Positions 42,736 through 52,315 are shown, counted from the stretch's first letter. The stretch: DNA of 64,000 nt from DATHTC01 sp035456465 (GCA_035456465.1 DATIDD010000005.1:1-64000); one strand, 5' to 3'. Notes: a model not told the origin generated them from the sequence alone. Numbers and translations: made by a program.

Positions 42736-42867
42736 ATGAGGCTCTGGGCCTTCCATCGGCGTCGGCGGAACCGGATCGCGAGCGCGGTCGAGCAGGTGGC
42801 GCTGCGGATCCTCGCGGTGATCTGGCTCGGCCGGACCGTGCTCCGCTGGCGGCACGCCGCGCACTGA
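42736..42867 (+). CDS. Tiny basic membrane peptide
   Basis: The 43-aa ORF begins MRLWAFHRRRRNRIASAVEQ and has a hydrophobic helix (VALRILAVIWLGRTVL). A longer form from ATG 42700 is in frame. The basic head plus single helix and the upstream regulatory element argue for a real peptide. The function is unknown. Confidence 0.45.
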   Translation: MRLWAFHRRRRNRIASAVEQVALRILAVIWLGRTVLRWRHAAH

Positions 42868-42936
42868 CGCGCCCTCGCCGTCTGCGCGACGAACCGGCTC
42901 GGTCGTGAGCCCGTGCCCGCGTTCGACGGGCGGCCG

Positions 42937-43308
42937 TCAGCGGTCGGGCGCTCCGGCGCTCGGGAACTCGACGTGCTCGAGCGCCGCCTCCACGTCGTAG
43001 CCGAGCGCGAGCGCGACCTTCGGTGCGGCCGAGACGACGCGGGCCACGCCCACACCAGGGAGCACGGCGATGAGGCAGCCCGTGATCTCGTCGCTCGACG
43101 CGCCCCACCGGCGCGCCTCCTCGATCGCCTCCATGTACGACGGCGGCGGCGCGTCGAGCGCGATGAGCGCACCGAGCCGGACGAGCGCATGGGTCTTCCC
43201 GTCGAGGCGCGCGGCCGCGCTCCGAGCGCGGTCGTCGCCGAGCAGGAGGTCGATGAGCGCGTCGTCGCGGACGGTGAGCTTGCGCAGCGTGTCCTCGTGG
43301 TCGCTCAC
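42937..43308 (-). CDS. Carboxymuconolactone-decarboxylase-family protein without CxxC
   Basis: The 123-aa helical protein has the CMD core THALVRLGALIALDAPPPSY and ARRWGASSDEITGCLIAVLP. The CxxC of AhpD-type peroxidases is missing; only one Cys remains, so peroxidase activity is unlikely. GTG start at 43308. The 20-bp element lies 41 nt upstream. Confidence 0.82.
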   Translation of the reverse strand: MSDHEDTLRKLTVRDDALIDLLLGDDRARSAAARLDGKTHALVRLGALIALDAPPPSYMEAIEEARRWGASSDEITGCLIAVLPGVGVARVVSAAPKVALALGYDVEAALEHVEFPSAGAPDR

Positions 43309-43348
43309 GTCGGTCGCGCTCGATCATCCGCGGGCGACCCCGCGGCGG

Positions 43349-43368
43349 CATCATCCCCTACGGGTGAA
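43349..43368 (-). promoter_or_regulatory. 20-bp element, site 4
   Basis: On the minus strand it reads TTCACCCGTAGGGGATGATG. It lies 41 nt upstream of the CMD gene and includes the stop codon of the LuxR gene, so it lies in coding sequence at its upstream end. A half-site GGATGATC follows near 43323-43330. Confidence 0.55.
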
Positions 43369-45699
43369 GTCGGCCGCGACCGCGTCGACGAGGCCGAGCT
43401 CGGCGGCACGCGCGATCGCCGCGCTGCGGCTGGAGACGCCGAGCTTCCGGTAGACGGAGATCGCCTGGGTCTTGATCGTGTTCCGCGACACGTAGAGCCG
43501 CTCGCCGATCTCGCGGAACGAGAGGTGCGTGGCGAGGAGCGGGAGCAGCCGGAGCTCGGCGCCGGTGAGCCCCGCACCGTGACCGTCGCGGGCCGCCGGG
43601 AGCTCGTCGAGCTGCCGGCGCAGCTCCTCCACGTCGCGCGTCAGCGTGCCGAGGTCCGGCCGCAGCGCGAGCATGCGCGCGCACTCCGCGAGCTGGGCGC
43701 CGGCGCCCTCCCGGTCGCGCAGCGTCAGGCATGCGGCTCCGAGCGCGGCGCGCGACTGGACGGCGAGCCACGGCAGCGCCTCGGTCAGGGAGCCGGCGAG
43801 CCGCTCCGCCGCGGCGAGCTCGTGCCGGGCGTCGTCCCAGCGCCCGTGCCGCAGGCACGTGCGTGCAGCGGCCGCGCGCGCGAGCGCGTAGCCGCCGCGC
43901 TCGTCGGCCGTGCCCGCCATCGCGAGCTCCCCGGCCTCCAGCGCGAGACGATCCGCCGCCGGGAAGTCGCCTGCCGCCGCGGCGAGGAGCCAGCGCTGCG
44001 CGATCGCGACCACGCGAACGTGCGCGTCGCCCGTCCGATCCGCGGCCTCGGCCGCCGCGACGAAGCTTGCGTCCGCCGCTTCGGGGTCACCGCCCAGCGC
44101 ACGCGCGACGCCCTGCAGGACGAGCGCCGTCGGCCGCCACGGGCTCCCGGCAGGGAGGCCCACGAGCGCGTCGGCGACGTCCTTCGCCATCCGCTCCACG
44201 CCCTCTGCGCACGTCGCCGCACGGGCCAGCGCCACCCACGGACGCGCCGACCGCGAGCCGTCGGGGAGCACACCGCGGACGCGCCGGCGCCCGCCCTCGG
44301 CGGCGGCGAGCCAGCGCTCGGCCTCCGCCGGGCGGCCGCGCTGTGCCTGGACCAGCGTGCCGAGCGCGGCGACGGCGGGGTGCGCGTCGAGCGAGGCGGC
44401 TCGGTCGAACCGCTCGAGCCAGGCGCCGACCGTCTCGATCGGCGTGCCCGAGCCCGGGAGCGCGATCGTCGTGAGGATCCGGGCGGCGCGCGGCGCGTCT
44501 CCGGTCGCCTGCGCGTGGCGCAGCGCCGACTCGCCGTCGTCGCGTGCCTCGAACCAGTCCGCCGCGCGCCGGTGCAGCCCGGGGATCTGCGCGGACTCGT
44601 GCTGCACCAGCTCGTGTGCGAGCACGTCGCGGAAGAGCCGGTGGTACCGGTACCACCCCTCGTGCCGGTCGAGCGGGACGAGGAAGAGGCCGGCGCGCCG
44701 CACTGCCGTCAGCTCGGACGCCGAGTCGTCGCGCTCGAGCAGCGCGTCGCAGAGTTCCGCCGACAGCCGTTCGAGCACGGACGTCCGCCGCAGGAACGCG
44801 AGCCGCTCGGGCGCGAACTGCGAGAGGCACTCCGACCAGAAGTAGTCGACGAGGTAGCTGTCCGCGCCGGAGACGTCGGCGACGTCGTACGGAGGCCCGA
44901 GCTCGTCGAGCGCCAGCGTCGCCAGGTAGAGCCCGGCCGCCCATCCCTCCGCTCGCGCGACGAGCTCCGACGCGTCGTCGTCGTCGAGGTCGAGGCCCGC
45001 GGCCCGTACGAGGAGGAGGCTCTCGCGGCGGCTCAGCGCGAGCTCTTCGGTTCCCAGCTCGAGCAGCCGCGCGGCCGCGCGAAGCCTCGCGATCGGCAGG
45101 GCCGGCGCGGTGCGGCCGGCGAGCGCGAGCATCGATCCGTCCGGCACGGCGTCTGCGAGCGCGGCGACCACGTCGGCCGCGTCGCCGTCGAGCGCGTCCG
45201 CACCGTCCAGGACGGCGACGAAGGGCGTGCCGCAGGACGCGATCGCCGCGGCCAGGCGGGGCGACGCATCCGTCCAGACCGACGCGTCGGGCCTGGCGAG
45301 CGTGTCGAGCACCGACGAGTCGAGCGGCTCGATCGAGTCGAACGCGGTGGCGAGGTGCCGCAGCAGGACGAGCGGGTCGTTGTCACGGGTGTCCACGGAC
45401 AGCCACGCGAACGGCCGCTCGTCGCGTGCCGCCCACTGCGCGAGCAGCGTGGTCTTCCCGTAGCCGGCGGGAGCGACGAGCGTGGCCAGGCGGACGGCAC
45501 GCTCGGCGCGGAGCCTGTTCACCAGCCCGGCGCGGGAGACGATGCCCGGCCGCAGCGCGGGGATGCGCAGCTTCGACTCGAAGACGGCGAAGGGCCGCGG
45601 CGCGGCCGGTGCGACCGCCTCCAAGCGACTCCCCGCGTTCCTCTTGCGGCGGCGGGGGGCGACGAGCAGGTCAGGTGAGCCTGGAAGCGGATGGGACAT
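43351..45699 (-). CDS. MalT-type (LAL) LuxR regulator
   Basis: The 782-aa protein has an N-terminal ATPase with Walker A LVAPAGYGKTTLL near residues 70-82 and the family sequence PFAWLSVDTRDNDPLVLLRH. A helical-repeat middle follows, then a C-terminal HTH (LTGAELRLLPLLATHLSFRE, VSRNTIKTQAISVYRKLGVS). ATP-dependent LuxR regulators of this type bind a small ligand. It lies in the middle of the gene set carrying the 20-bp element and is a candidate regulator of it. Start ATG 45699; much longer frame upstream is not genic. Confidence 0.9.
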   Translation of the reverse strand: MSHPLPGSPDLLVAPRRRKRNAGSRLEAVAPAAPRPFAVFESKLRIPALRPGIVSRAGLVNRLRAERAVRLATLVAPAGYGKTTLLAQWAARDERPFAWLSVDTRDNDPLVLLRHLATAFDSIEPLDSSVLDTLARPDASVWTDASPRLAAAIASCGTPFVAVLDGADALDGDAADVVAALADAVPDGSMLALAGRTAPALPIARLRAAARLLELGTEELALSRRESLLLVRAAGLDLDDDDASELVARAEGWAAGLYLATLALDELGPPYDVADVSGADSYLVDYFWSECLSQFAPERLAFLRRTSVLERLSAELCDALLERDDSASELTAVRRAGLFLVPLDRHEGWYRYHRLFRDVLAHELVQHESAQIPGLHRRAADWFEARDDGESALRHAQATGDAPRAARILTTIALPGSGTPIETVGAWLERFDRAASLDAHPAVAALGTLVQAQRGRPAEAERWLAAAEGGRRRVRGVLPDGSRSARPWVALARAATCAEGVERMAKDVADALVGLPAGSPWRPTALVLQGVARALGGDPEAADASFVAAAEAADRTGDAHVRVVAIAQRWLLAAAAGDFPAADRLALEAGELAMAGTADERGGYALARAAAARTCLRHGRWDDARHELAAAERLAGSLTEALPWLAVQSRAALGAACLTLRDREGAGAQLAECARMLALRPDLGTLTRDVEELRRQLDELPAARDGHGAGLTGAELRLLPLLATHLSFREIGERLYVSRNTIKTQAISVYRKLGVSSRSAAIARAAELGLVDAVAADFTRRG

Positions 45700-45927
45700 G
45701 GGGATCCGGGGTCGAGGAGACGGCCCGCCCGAGGGACTCTCCTCCGCCGACGGCGCCGCGTCCATCCGCGGTTCCCCGCACATCGGCCGTCGCCGGGACC
45801 CGCGGCGCCTACGTGCACGCACCACACCTGGGCCGGGCTCGCACCACCCTGCTGTCGCGGTAGTGTCCAGAGACCGGCCGAACCAGGAGGACGTCACACG
45901 GCGACGCTCGCGGCACCGGCTGTCTCG

Positions 45928-47709
45928 ATGCAACCCATCCGGTCGCGCCTCCGCCTGTGGGCGGTGGTGGTCGCCGGCGTGGCCGGCGCGCTGCTGACGG
46001 CGATCGGAATCGGCCTGGACGGCGTCGCGGCCCCCGATCCGTGGTCGCTCGCCCGAGGGGCGGTGGTCGCGTCGTACGTCGGCGTCGGGTTGTACACGTG
46101 GTGGCGGCGCCCCCTGAGCAGCTTCGGCGTCGCCCTCGCGCAGGTGGGGCTGCTGTACGCGGTCGCTTCGCTGACCGCCTCGAGCGACCCGTGGATCCAC
46201 ACCGTCGGCCGCGTGACGCTGGCCGGAGTGGTCGTCTACCTCGCGTACACGTTCCTTCGCTTCCCCGGCGACCGGCTCGCAACGGGTCTGGAGCGAGGCC
46301 TCGTGGGCAGCTTCGTGCTCACGACCGTGCTGACGTGGGTGGTCGCGTTGCCGCTCGTCGACCGGCTTCCGGTGGGCGGGCCGCTCGCCGACTGCGCCGC
46401 ACGTTGCCCGGACAACCCGGTCCAGGTCGTCTCGACCCCCGAGTCGGTCTCGACTGCGATCGCCTCCGGGGTCAACGGCGCCACCGCGATCGTGCTGATC
46501 GCCGTCATCGTGCTGCTCGTCGGCAAGGCGAGCTCGCCCGCCCGCCTGCGCCGGCGGCTCGTCGTGCCGGTGCTCGCTTCGGCGGTCGCGCTCGCGGCGT
46601 CGTACACCGCGTACACCGTGATCCGGGGAACGGGCGTCGAGGAGGTTGACGTCCTCAGGGTGGCCGGCGCGGCAGCGACGATCGCGATCCCGTTCGCGAT
46701 GCTCGTCGGCCAGGTCCGCGGACGCGTCTTCGCCGCCACGCACCTCGTCGATCTCGTCGCCCGCGTCGGCCGCGAGCCCGTCACCCCGGCGCGCGTCGAG
46801 GGGCTTCTCCGCGACGAGCTCGGGGATCCTTTGCTGCGCGTGGCCCTGCACTCGGACGGCGGCTGGGTCGACGTGCACGCGCACCCCATCGAGCTGCCGG
46901 TTCACGACCGGAACGTGGGCGTGACCCCGGTCGTGCGCAGGGAGCGCACCGTCGCGGCGCTCGTGCACGATGTCGCGCTCGACGAGGGCGACGTCGCCGA
47001 CGGGCTCGCGGCGACGGCGCTGATGCTCCTCGAGAACGCGCAGCTGGTCGACGAGCTCAGGGCGTCGCGGGCTCGCATCGTGGCTTCCGGGCAGCGCGAG
47101 CGTCTCCGCCTCGAGCGGAACCTCCACGACGGCGCGCAGCAGCGCCTGTTCGCGATCCAGATGAAGCTCGGCGAGGCGCGGGCCACGGCGCACGACCCGG
47201 AGCTCCGTCGCGCCCTGGACGAGCTCACGGCGGACGCCGTCGCAGCCGCGGAGGAGCTTCGCGAGCTCGCGCACGGCCTGTATCCGACCGTCCTCCGGGG
47301 GCGTGGCCTCGCCGACGGGCTCCGGGCGGCGGCGCGCGGCGCGGCGATCCCCGTCCGCGTCACCTCGGACGTCGCCGAACGCTGCTCGCCCACCGTCGAG
47401 GAGGCCGTCTACTTCTGCGTGCTCGAGGCGATCCAGAACGCCGCCAAGCACGCCGGGCCGGGGGCGCACGTGGCCGTCACGCTCGAGCGGTACGGCGACG
47501 AGCTCCGCTTCTCGGTCGCCGACGACGGCGCCGGCTTCGATCCCGACGCGTCCGCCGACGGCATCGGGCTCGTGAGCATGCGGGACCGGGTCGGCGCGGT
47601 GGGCGGCACCCTCGACGTGATTTCGGCACCCGGCCGCGGGACGACCGTCCTCGGGGTGGTCCCGGAGACGTGGCCCGGCGACGGCGCCGAGCCACGCTCC
47701 TCGGACTGA
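45928..47709 (+). CDS. NarL-type sensor histidine kinase
   Basis: The 593-aa protein has about seven N-terminal membrane helices, a GAF-like linker and HisKA_3 box LERNLHDGAQQRLFAIQMKL (His near residue 400). The HATPase_c domain has LEAIQNAAKHAG, DDGAGFD and GIGLVSMRDRVG. ATG 45928 is used. An AGGAGG further upstream at 45886 has no ATG or GTG in range. It is divergent from the LuxR gene; the partner is probably the response regulator at 41922-42620. Confidence 0.9.
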   Translation: MQPIRSRLRLWAVVVAGVAGALLTAIGIGLDGVAAPDPWSLARGAVVASYVGVGLYTWWRRPLSSFGVALAQVGLLYAVASLTASSDPWIHTVGRVTLAGVVVYLAYTFLRFPGDRLATGLERGLVGSFVLTTVLTWVVALPLVDRLPVGGPLADCAARCPDNPVQVVSTPESVSTAIASGVNGATAIVLIAVIVLLVGKASSPARLRRRLVVPVLASAVALAASYTAYTVIRGTGVEEVDVLRVAGAAATIAIPFAMLVGQVRGRVFAATHLVDLVARVGREPVTPARVEGLLRDELGDPLLRVALHSDGGWVDVHAHPIELPVHDRNVGVTPVVRRERTVAALVHDVALDEGDVADGLAATALMLLENAQLVDELRASRARIVASGQRERLRLERNLHDGAQQRLFAIQMKLGEARATAHDPELRRALDELTADAVAAAEELRELAHGLYPTVLRGRGLADGLRAAARGAAIPVRVTSDVAERCSPTVEEAVYFCVLEAIQNAAKHAGPGAHVAVTLERYGDELRFSVADDGAGFDPDASADGIGLVSMRDRVGAVGGTLDVISAPGRGTTVLGVVPETWPGDGAEPRSSD

Positions 47710-47713
47710 GCGG

Positions 47714-48205
47714 CTAGAGGCCGCAGTCGGGCTTCGCGTCCCGGATCGCCGCGAACGCGGTCGAAGCGGACACGACGGCCGTCCCGAGGTCAACGAGGGA
47801 GTCGCGTGTGACTTGACCGGCGTCGACGATCGCGTCGACCTCGTCGCGGACGGCCGCGACGGCCGTCTCGAACGAGTCGAGCTCGTCGCCGAGCTCGTCG
47901 CCGGCCGCCTCGCGCGCGCCGTCCAGCTCCGTCTCGATCTCGTCCGCCGACTGCCGCAGCTCCTCGACCGCGCCTTCGCCGGTCTGGACGTCCGTGAGGC
48001 CGCCAAGCGACGCCTCGATGCTGCGGAGGCTCTCGCACAGCGCGGAATCGTCGGCGACGGTCGCCGACTCGGATTCCGCGGTGGCGACGGTCTCGACGGT
48101 CGTCGGCCCGCCCACCGTCTCATCGGCCGATCCCTCGCCGCCACACCCGACGGCGAGCAGCAACGTCGCGGCGACCGCGACGATGAATGTCAGAACACGG
48201 GTCAT
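47714..48205 (-). CDS. Small lipoprotein with helical domain
   Basis: The 163-aa protein has a lipoprotein signal peptide with lipobox LLAVGC (Cys near 21) and a Thr/Glu-rich linker. A helical domain follows (ALCESLRSIEASLGGLTDVQ, EELRQSADEIETELDGA, DELDSFETAVAAVRDEVDAI) with two further cysteines. No family is recognised. It is convergent with the kinase and carries a 20-bp element 32 nt upstream. Confidence 0.85.
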   Translation of the reverse strand: MTRVLTFIVAVAATLLLAVGCGGEGSADETVGGPTTVETVATAESESATVADDSALCESLRSIEASLGGLTDVQTGEGAVEELRQSADEIETELDGAREAAGDELGDELDSFETAVAAVRDEVDAIVDAGQVTRDSLVDLGTAVVSASTAFAAIRDAKPDCGL

Positions 48206-48236
48206 GGCCCCATCCTCGCGACGGGCAAACGCACCG

Positions 48237-48257
48237 CATCATCCCGGCGAGGTGATG
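48237..48257. promoter_or_regulatory. 20-bp element, site 5 (symmetric)
   Basis: The plus strand has ATCATCCCGGCGAGGTGATG (48238-48257), and the minus strand has ATCACCTCGCCGGGATGATG (48237-48256). Both match the consensus, so one palindromic site serves the divergent lipoprotein (start 48205) and membrane protein (start 48292). Confidence 0.65.
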
Positions 48258-48291
48258 ACGCCCCGCGCGCGACCGCGGACGATCAGCTCAG

Positions 48292-49458
48292 ATGGACGGC
48301 CAGGACGAGACGACAGGGAGGCTGAGCGCGCGCGGGCGTGCAGCGATCGTCTGGGGCCTCGTCGCGCTCGGGGCGCTCATCCTCCTCGTCGGGTCGCTGA
48401 CGGTCTGGGTCAAGCGCCAGGCGGTCGACACCGACTCGTGGGTCGCGACCAGCTCGCAGCTCCTCGAGGACGAGGAGGTGCGGCAGGCGCTGTCGGCGTA
48501 CCTCGTCGACCAGCTCTACCGCAACGTCGACGTCCAGGCGCGCCTCGAGCAACGGCTGCCGCCGGACCTCGAGGGGCTCTCGGCCCCGCTCGCCGGGGCG
48601 CTCAGGAGCCCGGCGGAGCAGGCGGTCGACCGGATCCTGCAGCGTCCTCGCGTGCAGGCGCTCTGGGAGACGCTCAACCGGCGCGCGCACGAGGCGCTGC
48701 TCCGCGTCCTGGAGGACGAGACGCGCTTCGGCACCTCCACGGCCGGAGGCGTCGTCACCCTCGACCTCCGCACGCTCGTCGTCCAGATCGGGACGGAGCT
48801 CGGCTTCGGCGAGCAGCTGGACGAGCGGCTCCCCGCCGACGCCGGGCAGATCACCATCCTCGAGTCCGACCAGCTCGACACGGCGCAGACGGCGCTGAAG
48901 ACCCTGAAAACGCTGAGCTGGCTCGTGATCCTGCTCGCGATCGCCGCATTCGGGGGCGCGGTCTGGCTTGCGCGCGCCCGCCGGGAGCTGCTGCGCGTGA
49001 TCGGTGCGGCCTTCGTCCTCGTCGGGATCCTGCTGCTCGTGATCCGGCGCGTCGCCGGCGGGTACCTCGTCGACGCGCTTGCGGAGGGCGAGTCGGTGCG
49101 CACCGCGGTCGGCCACTCGTGGCTGATCGGCACGAGCCTGCTCGCGCAGGTCGCGTGGGCGCTGATCCTGTACGGCCTCGTGATGCTCATCGGGGCGTTC
49201 CTCGCGGGCCCGGCCCGGATCGCCCGCCGCGCGCGCGCCGCGATCGCCCCGACGTTGCGCGACCGTGCCGTGACGGCGTGGATGGTGCTCGGCGCCGCGT
49301 TCTTCGTGCTCGTGCTCTGGGGGCCCGTCCCGGCGCTGCACACGTGGTCCGGGGTGCTCGTGCTGGGCGTGCTGACGGCCGTGGGCTTCGAGGCCTTCCG
49401 TCGCGTGACCGTCGCGGAGCTGGAAGCCCGGCCGCCGGACGTCGCGGCGGCGGGCTAG
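48292..49458 (+). CDS. Large membrane protein of unknown function
   Basis: The 388-aa protein has one N-terminal helix (AIVWGLVALGALILLVGSLT) and an extracytoplasmic helical domain of about 170 residues. Four or five C-terminal helices follow (LSWLVILLAIAAFGGAVWLA; AWALILYGLVMLIGAFLAG; AWMVLGAAFFVLVLWG). A family is not named. The 20-bp element lies 35 nt upstream. Confidence 0.85.
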   Translation: MDGQDETTGRLSARGRAAIVWGLVALGALILLVGSLTVWVKRQAVDTDSWVATSSQLLEDEEVRQALSAYLVDQLYRNVDVQARLEQRLPPDLEGLSAPLAGALRSPAEQAVDRILQRPRVQALWETLNRRAHEALLRVLEDETRFGTSTAGGVVTLDLRTLVVQIGTELGFGEQLDERLPADAGQITILESDQLDTAQTALKTLKTLSWLVILLAIAAFGGAVWLARARRELLRVIGAAFVLVGILLLVIRRVAGGYLVDALAEGESVRTAVGHSWLIGTSLLAQVAWALILYGLVMLIGAFLAGPARIARRARAAIAPTLRDRAVTAWMVLGAAFFVLVLWGPVPALHTWSGVLVLGVLTAVGFEAFRRVTVAELEARPPDVAAAG

Positions 49459-49506
49459 CGGCCGGCGGCCGCGCGTCCGGCCGGCCTCCCCGATCGCTGC
49501 ACGCGG

Positions 49507-50136
49507 TCAGACCGAGATGCTCACGGGGAAGGTCGCGAGCCAGACGGCGGTCCCGACGAAGACGACGAGGCCGAAGCCGAGCAGCACCCGGCGTAGCACC
49601 GGCGTCCGCATCTTCGTGCTGATGCCGGCGAAGAACAGGACCGCGGCGAAGAGGACGACGCCGAGGACGTAGTTCGTCGCACGCTGGACGTTCTCGCGCG
49701 CCTTCGCCGACCAGCGCTCCGCGTCCGCCTCGAGCTGGTCCGCCTCGTCTTGCGCCGCAACCTGGTACTCGGGCATCGCGAACGGCGTCAGCGGCGCGTC
49801 CTCGTTGCGGAGCGGCCGCGTCGCGACCCACGCCTCGACCGCCGGCTTGAACTCCGCGCGGAATCGCGCGAAGTAGAAGTCGGCCAGCACCGTCTCCCGC
49901 TGGGCGTACGCGTTCACCCACTGGGTGAACGTGGCGACGTCCACCTGGGTCTGCGCGTTGGCGAGGTTCGCGGCCTTGGTCGACTCGATGCGAGCGGCCG
50001 CCGCGCGGCTGAACGCCTTCGCCTGCTCGCCGTTCCAGCGGCTTGCCTGGTAGCCGCTCCACGCCGTCGCCACCGTCGCCAGCGAGAGCAGCACCGTCGC
50101 GATGATCTCGAGCCGCTCATCGATGCCGATGCTCAC
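49507..50136 (-). CDS. Small membrane protein with coiled-coil middle, maturase operon
   Basis: The 209-aa protein has one N-terminal helix (LEIIATVLLSLATVATAWSG), a long charged helical region and two C-terminal helices (VLGVVLFAAVLFFAG; VLLGFGLVVFVGTAVWLATF). GTG 50136 overlaps the stop of the preceding gene (GTGA). It is last in the SHOCT/maturase operon. The function is unknown. Confidence 0.8.
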   Translation of the reverse strand: MSIGIDERLEIIATVLLSLATVATAWSGYQASRWNGEQAKAFSRAAAARIESTKAANLANAQTQVDVATFTQWVNAYAQRETVLADFYFARFRAEFKPAVEAWVATRPLRNEDAPLTPFAMPEYQVAAQDEADQLEADAERWSAKARENVQRATNYVLGVVLFAAVLFFAGISTKMRTPVLRRVLLGFGLVVFVGTAVWLATFPVSISV

Positions 50137-50960
50137 GAGACCGGCCTCCCGTCGGCACCGCACGGCGGTCGGACATCGCCTCCGACCGCGCCGAGCGCCT
50201 GGTCGACGAGCCGCAGCGAGCGCTCCATCGCGGTCGGCTCGAGACCGCCGACGCCGGGCTGGTACGGGCGGTCGAGCGCGAACAGGAGCAGCAGCAGCGT
50301 CGTCATCACCGCGACGACCGACCCCATCAGGAGCGACTGCACGACCGCGCGCTCGCCGCTGTCGGCGAAGAACAGCGTGTACACGAAGATGACGGCGGCG
50401 ACGAAGAACAGCACGATCCAGAGCGGCGTCGGGATCACGCCGTCGGCGCCGTGGACGCGGTCGAGACGCGCCTCCTCGCGCGCCGACGTCTGCTCGAGCC
50501 ACTTGTCGTAGGCCGATTGCTCCGTCGCGCTCTGCGGCTGCACGGTGCGCAGCGTCCGGAAGAGCTCGATCCCCCACCGGTTGACGGTGTCGCCGAGCGT
50601 CCCCTGCCGCATCTGCTCCCACTCGCCGGCCGCGACCGACCGCGCGTAGCACACGAGCTCGCCCGTCAGCTCGGCGGACGCCGGCCGAGGGAGGAACTGC
50701 GCCGTCTCGACCTGCTGCAGGACCATGAGCGCCTCGTTCTCGGCGCCGCTCCGCGACTCGTCGTAGCTCGTGAACGCGAGGAAGACGATGAAGCCCAGGA
50801 GGACGGAGAAGCCGGTCGCGAGCACGCCGAACACGCCGGCCGCGCGATCGCCGTCCGCGAAGTAGCCGCCGTCCGGCGCGCGCCGACGCACGAGCAGCAT
50901 CGCCGCGATCGCGGCGCCGGCCGCCGCGAGCGTGATCAGCACGCCCCAGACGACGTTCAC
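50133..50960 (-). CDS. DUF4239-like (bestrophin-like) membrane protein
   Basis: The 275-aa protein has two N-terminal helices and the DUF4239-type sequence AAGVFGVLATGFSVLLGFIV, FTSYDESRSGAENEALMVLQ, then a soluble middle and two late helices (LWIVLFFVAAVIFVYTLFFA). The GTG start overlaps the maturase stop (GTGA). The family resembles bestrophin channels but its function is unproven. Confidence 0.8.
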   Translation of the reverse strand: MNVVWGVLITLAAAGAAIAAMLLVRRRAPDGGYFADGDRAAGVFGVLATGFSVLLGFIVFLAFTSYDESRSGAENEALMVLQQVETAQFLPRPASAELTGELVCYARSVAAGEWEQMRQGTLGDTVNRWGIELFRTLRTVQPQSATEQSAYDKWLEQTSAREEARLDRVHGADGVIPTPLWIVLFFVAAVIFVYTLFFADSGERAVVQSLLMGSVVAVMTTLLLLLFALDRPYQPGVGGLEPTAMERSLRLVDQALGAVGGDVRPPCGADGRPVS

Positions 50961-52315
50961 GCCGTTCCGTTCGCGGCCGCGGGCGGCACGGGGGCGCCGT
51001 GGCAGCGCTTCCACTTGCGGCCGCTGCCGCACGGGCAGGGCTCGTTGCGGCCGCGGGCTGCATCCTCGGCGGCGTAGCGCGCGGTGATCTCGGCCGGGGC
51101 CCGACCGCGCCGGAGCAGCTCGCCCATCAGCCGCATCGGGCGGTCGACGTGGTGAAAGAAGGCCTTGTACCCGGCGCAGAGGTAGTTGAGGCCCGGCTCG
51201 CCCTCGGGCGTCGAGACGAACCGGTCCTTCGGGCAGCCGCCGTGGCAGGCGAAGCGCACGTCGCACTCGCGGCAGTACCGCGGCAGCGTGTCGCGCTTGT
51301 CGAGCCCGAACCGCTGCTGCCGCTGCGACTCGACGAGCTCGAGCATGTGGGACTCTCTGATGGTGCCGAGGCGGTAGCGCGGCTCGACGAAGTGGTCGCA
51401 CGAGTAGAGGTCGCCCGTGTGCTCGAGCGCGAGCGCGCGGCCGCACGTCTCCGAGTGCACGCAGAGGCCGGGCGGCTCGCCGACCCAGTTGGCGAGCGCG
51501 ACGTCGAACATCTGCACGTAGACCTGACCGACGTCGCGGCGCACCCACTCCTCGAACACGTCGACCAGGAAACGCCCGTACTGCTCGCCCGTCACCGAGC
51601 GGCCGGTGACGCGCTCGCCCTCCTGCACGTAGAGCGGCCGGTCGCGCCAGGACGTCCACGGCACCGTCCCGTCCTCCGTCGCTTCCGCGACGCGCTCGAT
51701 GATCGGGATGAACTGGACGAACCGGGCGCCGCAGCCGTCCCGCAGGAAGCAGTAGACCTCGCGACCGTGGTCCGCGTTGGCGGCGTGGATCGTGGTCAGC
51801 GCGTTCCACTCCACGCCTCCGGCGCTCAGGTGTCCGAGCCCGCGCATCACCTGGTCGAAGGAGCCCGTCCCGCCCTTGTTCACGCGGTAGGCGTCGTGCA
51901 GCGGCCTCGGCCCGTCGATCGAGATCCCGACGAGGAAGTCGTGCTCGCGAAAGAACGCCGCCCACTCCTCGTCGAGCAGCGTCCCGTTCGTCTGGATCGT
52001 GTAGGCGGCGCGCTGCCCGGGCGCGAGCTGCCGGTCGACGAGCTCGACGGAGCGGCGGAAGAAGTCGAGGCCCATCAGCGTCGGCTCGCCGCCCTGCCAG
52101 GCGACCGTCACCTCCGGGAGGCCGGCGTGCGCCTCCACCAGCTGGCGGACGTACGCCTCGAGCAGCTCGTCGGCCATGCGGAAGCGGCTGCCCGGGTAGA
52201 GCAGCTCCTTCGACAGGAAGAAACAGTAGGCGCAGTCGAGGTTGCACACGGCGCCCGTCGGCTTCGCGAGCAGGTGGAAGGGACGCGGGCCCGCGGCCTG
52301 GAGGGCCGTCGTCAC
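50957..52315 (-). CDS. Anaerobic sulfatase-maturating enzyme-like radical SAM/SPASM protein with SEC-C tail
   Basis: The 452-aa protein has the radical SAM CxxxCxxC cluster (CNLDCAYC, Cys near 24, 28 and 31) and the anSME hallmark VAWQGGEPTLMGLDFFRR. SPASM-type auxiliary cysteines follow (LCVHSETCG, YSCDHF, CRECDVRFACHGGCPKDRF, YLCAGY). A C-terminal zinc-binding SEC-C motif (NEPCPCGSGRKWKRCHG) is added. Known anSMEs convert Cys or Ser of sulfatases to formylglycine in the cytosol without oxygen. The Cys-type, signal-less sulfatase at 54384 is the obvious client. GTG 52315 overlaps a 38-aa ORF. Confidence 0.88.
   Translation of the reverse strand: MTTALQAAGPRPFHLLAKPTGAVCNLDCAYCFFLSKELLYPGSRFRMADELLEAYVRQLVEAHAGLPEVTVAWQGGEPTLMGLDFFRRSVELVDRQLAPGQRAAYTIQTNGTLLDEEWAAFFREHDFLVGISIDGPRPLHDAYRVNKGGTGSFDQVMRGLGHLSAGGVEWNALTTIHAANADHGREVYCFLRDGCGARFVQFIPIIERVAEATEDGTVPWTSWRDRPLYVQEGERVTGRSVTGEQYGRFLVDVFEEWVRRDVGQVYVQMFDVALANWVGEPPGLCVHSETCGRALALEHTGDLYSCDHFVEPRYRLGTIRESHMLELVESQRQQRFGLDKRDTLPRYCRECDVRFACHGGCPKDRFVSTPEGEPGLNYLCAGYKAFFHHVDRPMRLMGELLRRGRAPAEITARYAAEDAARGRNEPCPCGSGRKWKRCHGAPVPPAAANGTA

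Noticed and set aside
45700..48144. N-terminal extension of the LuxR frame far upstream
   Set aside because: The extension is antisense to the histidine kinase gene and has no domain. The LuxR protein starts naturally at ATG 45699.
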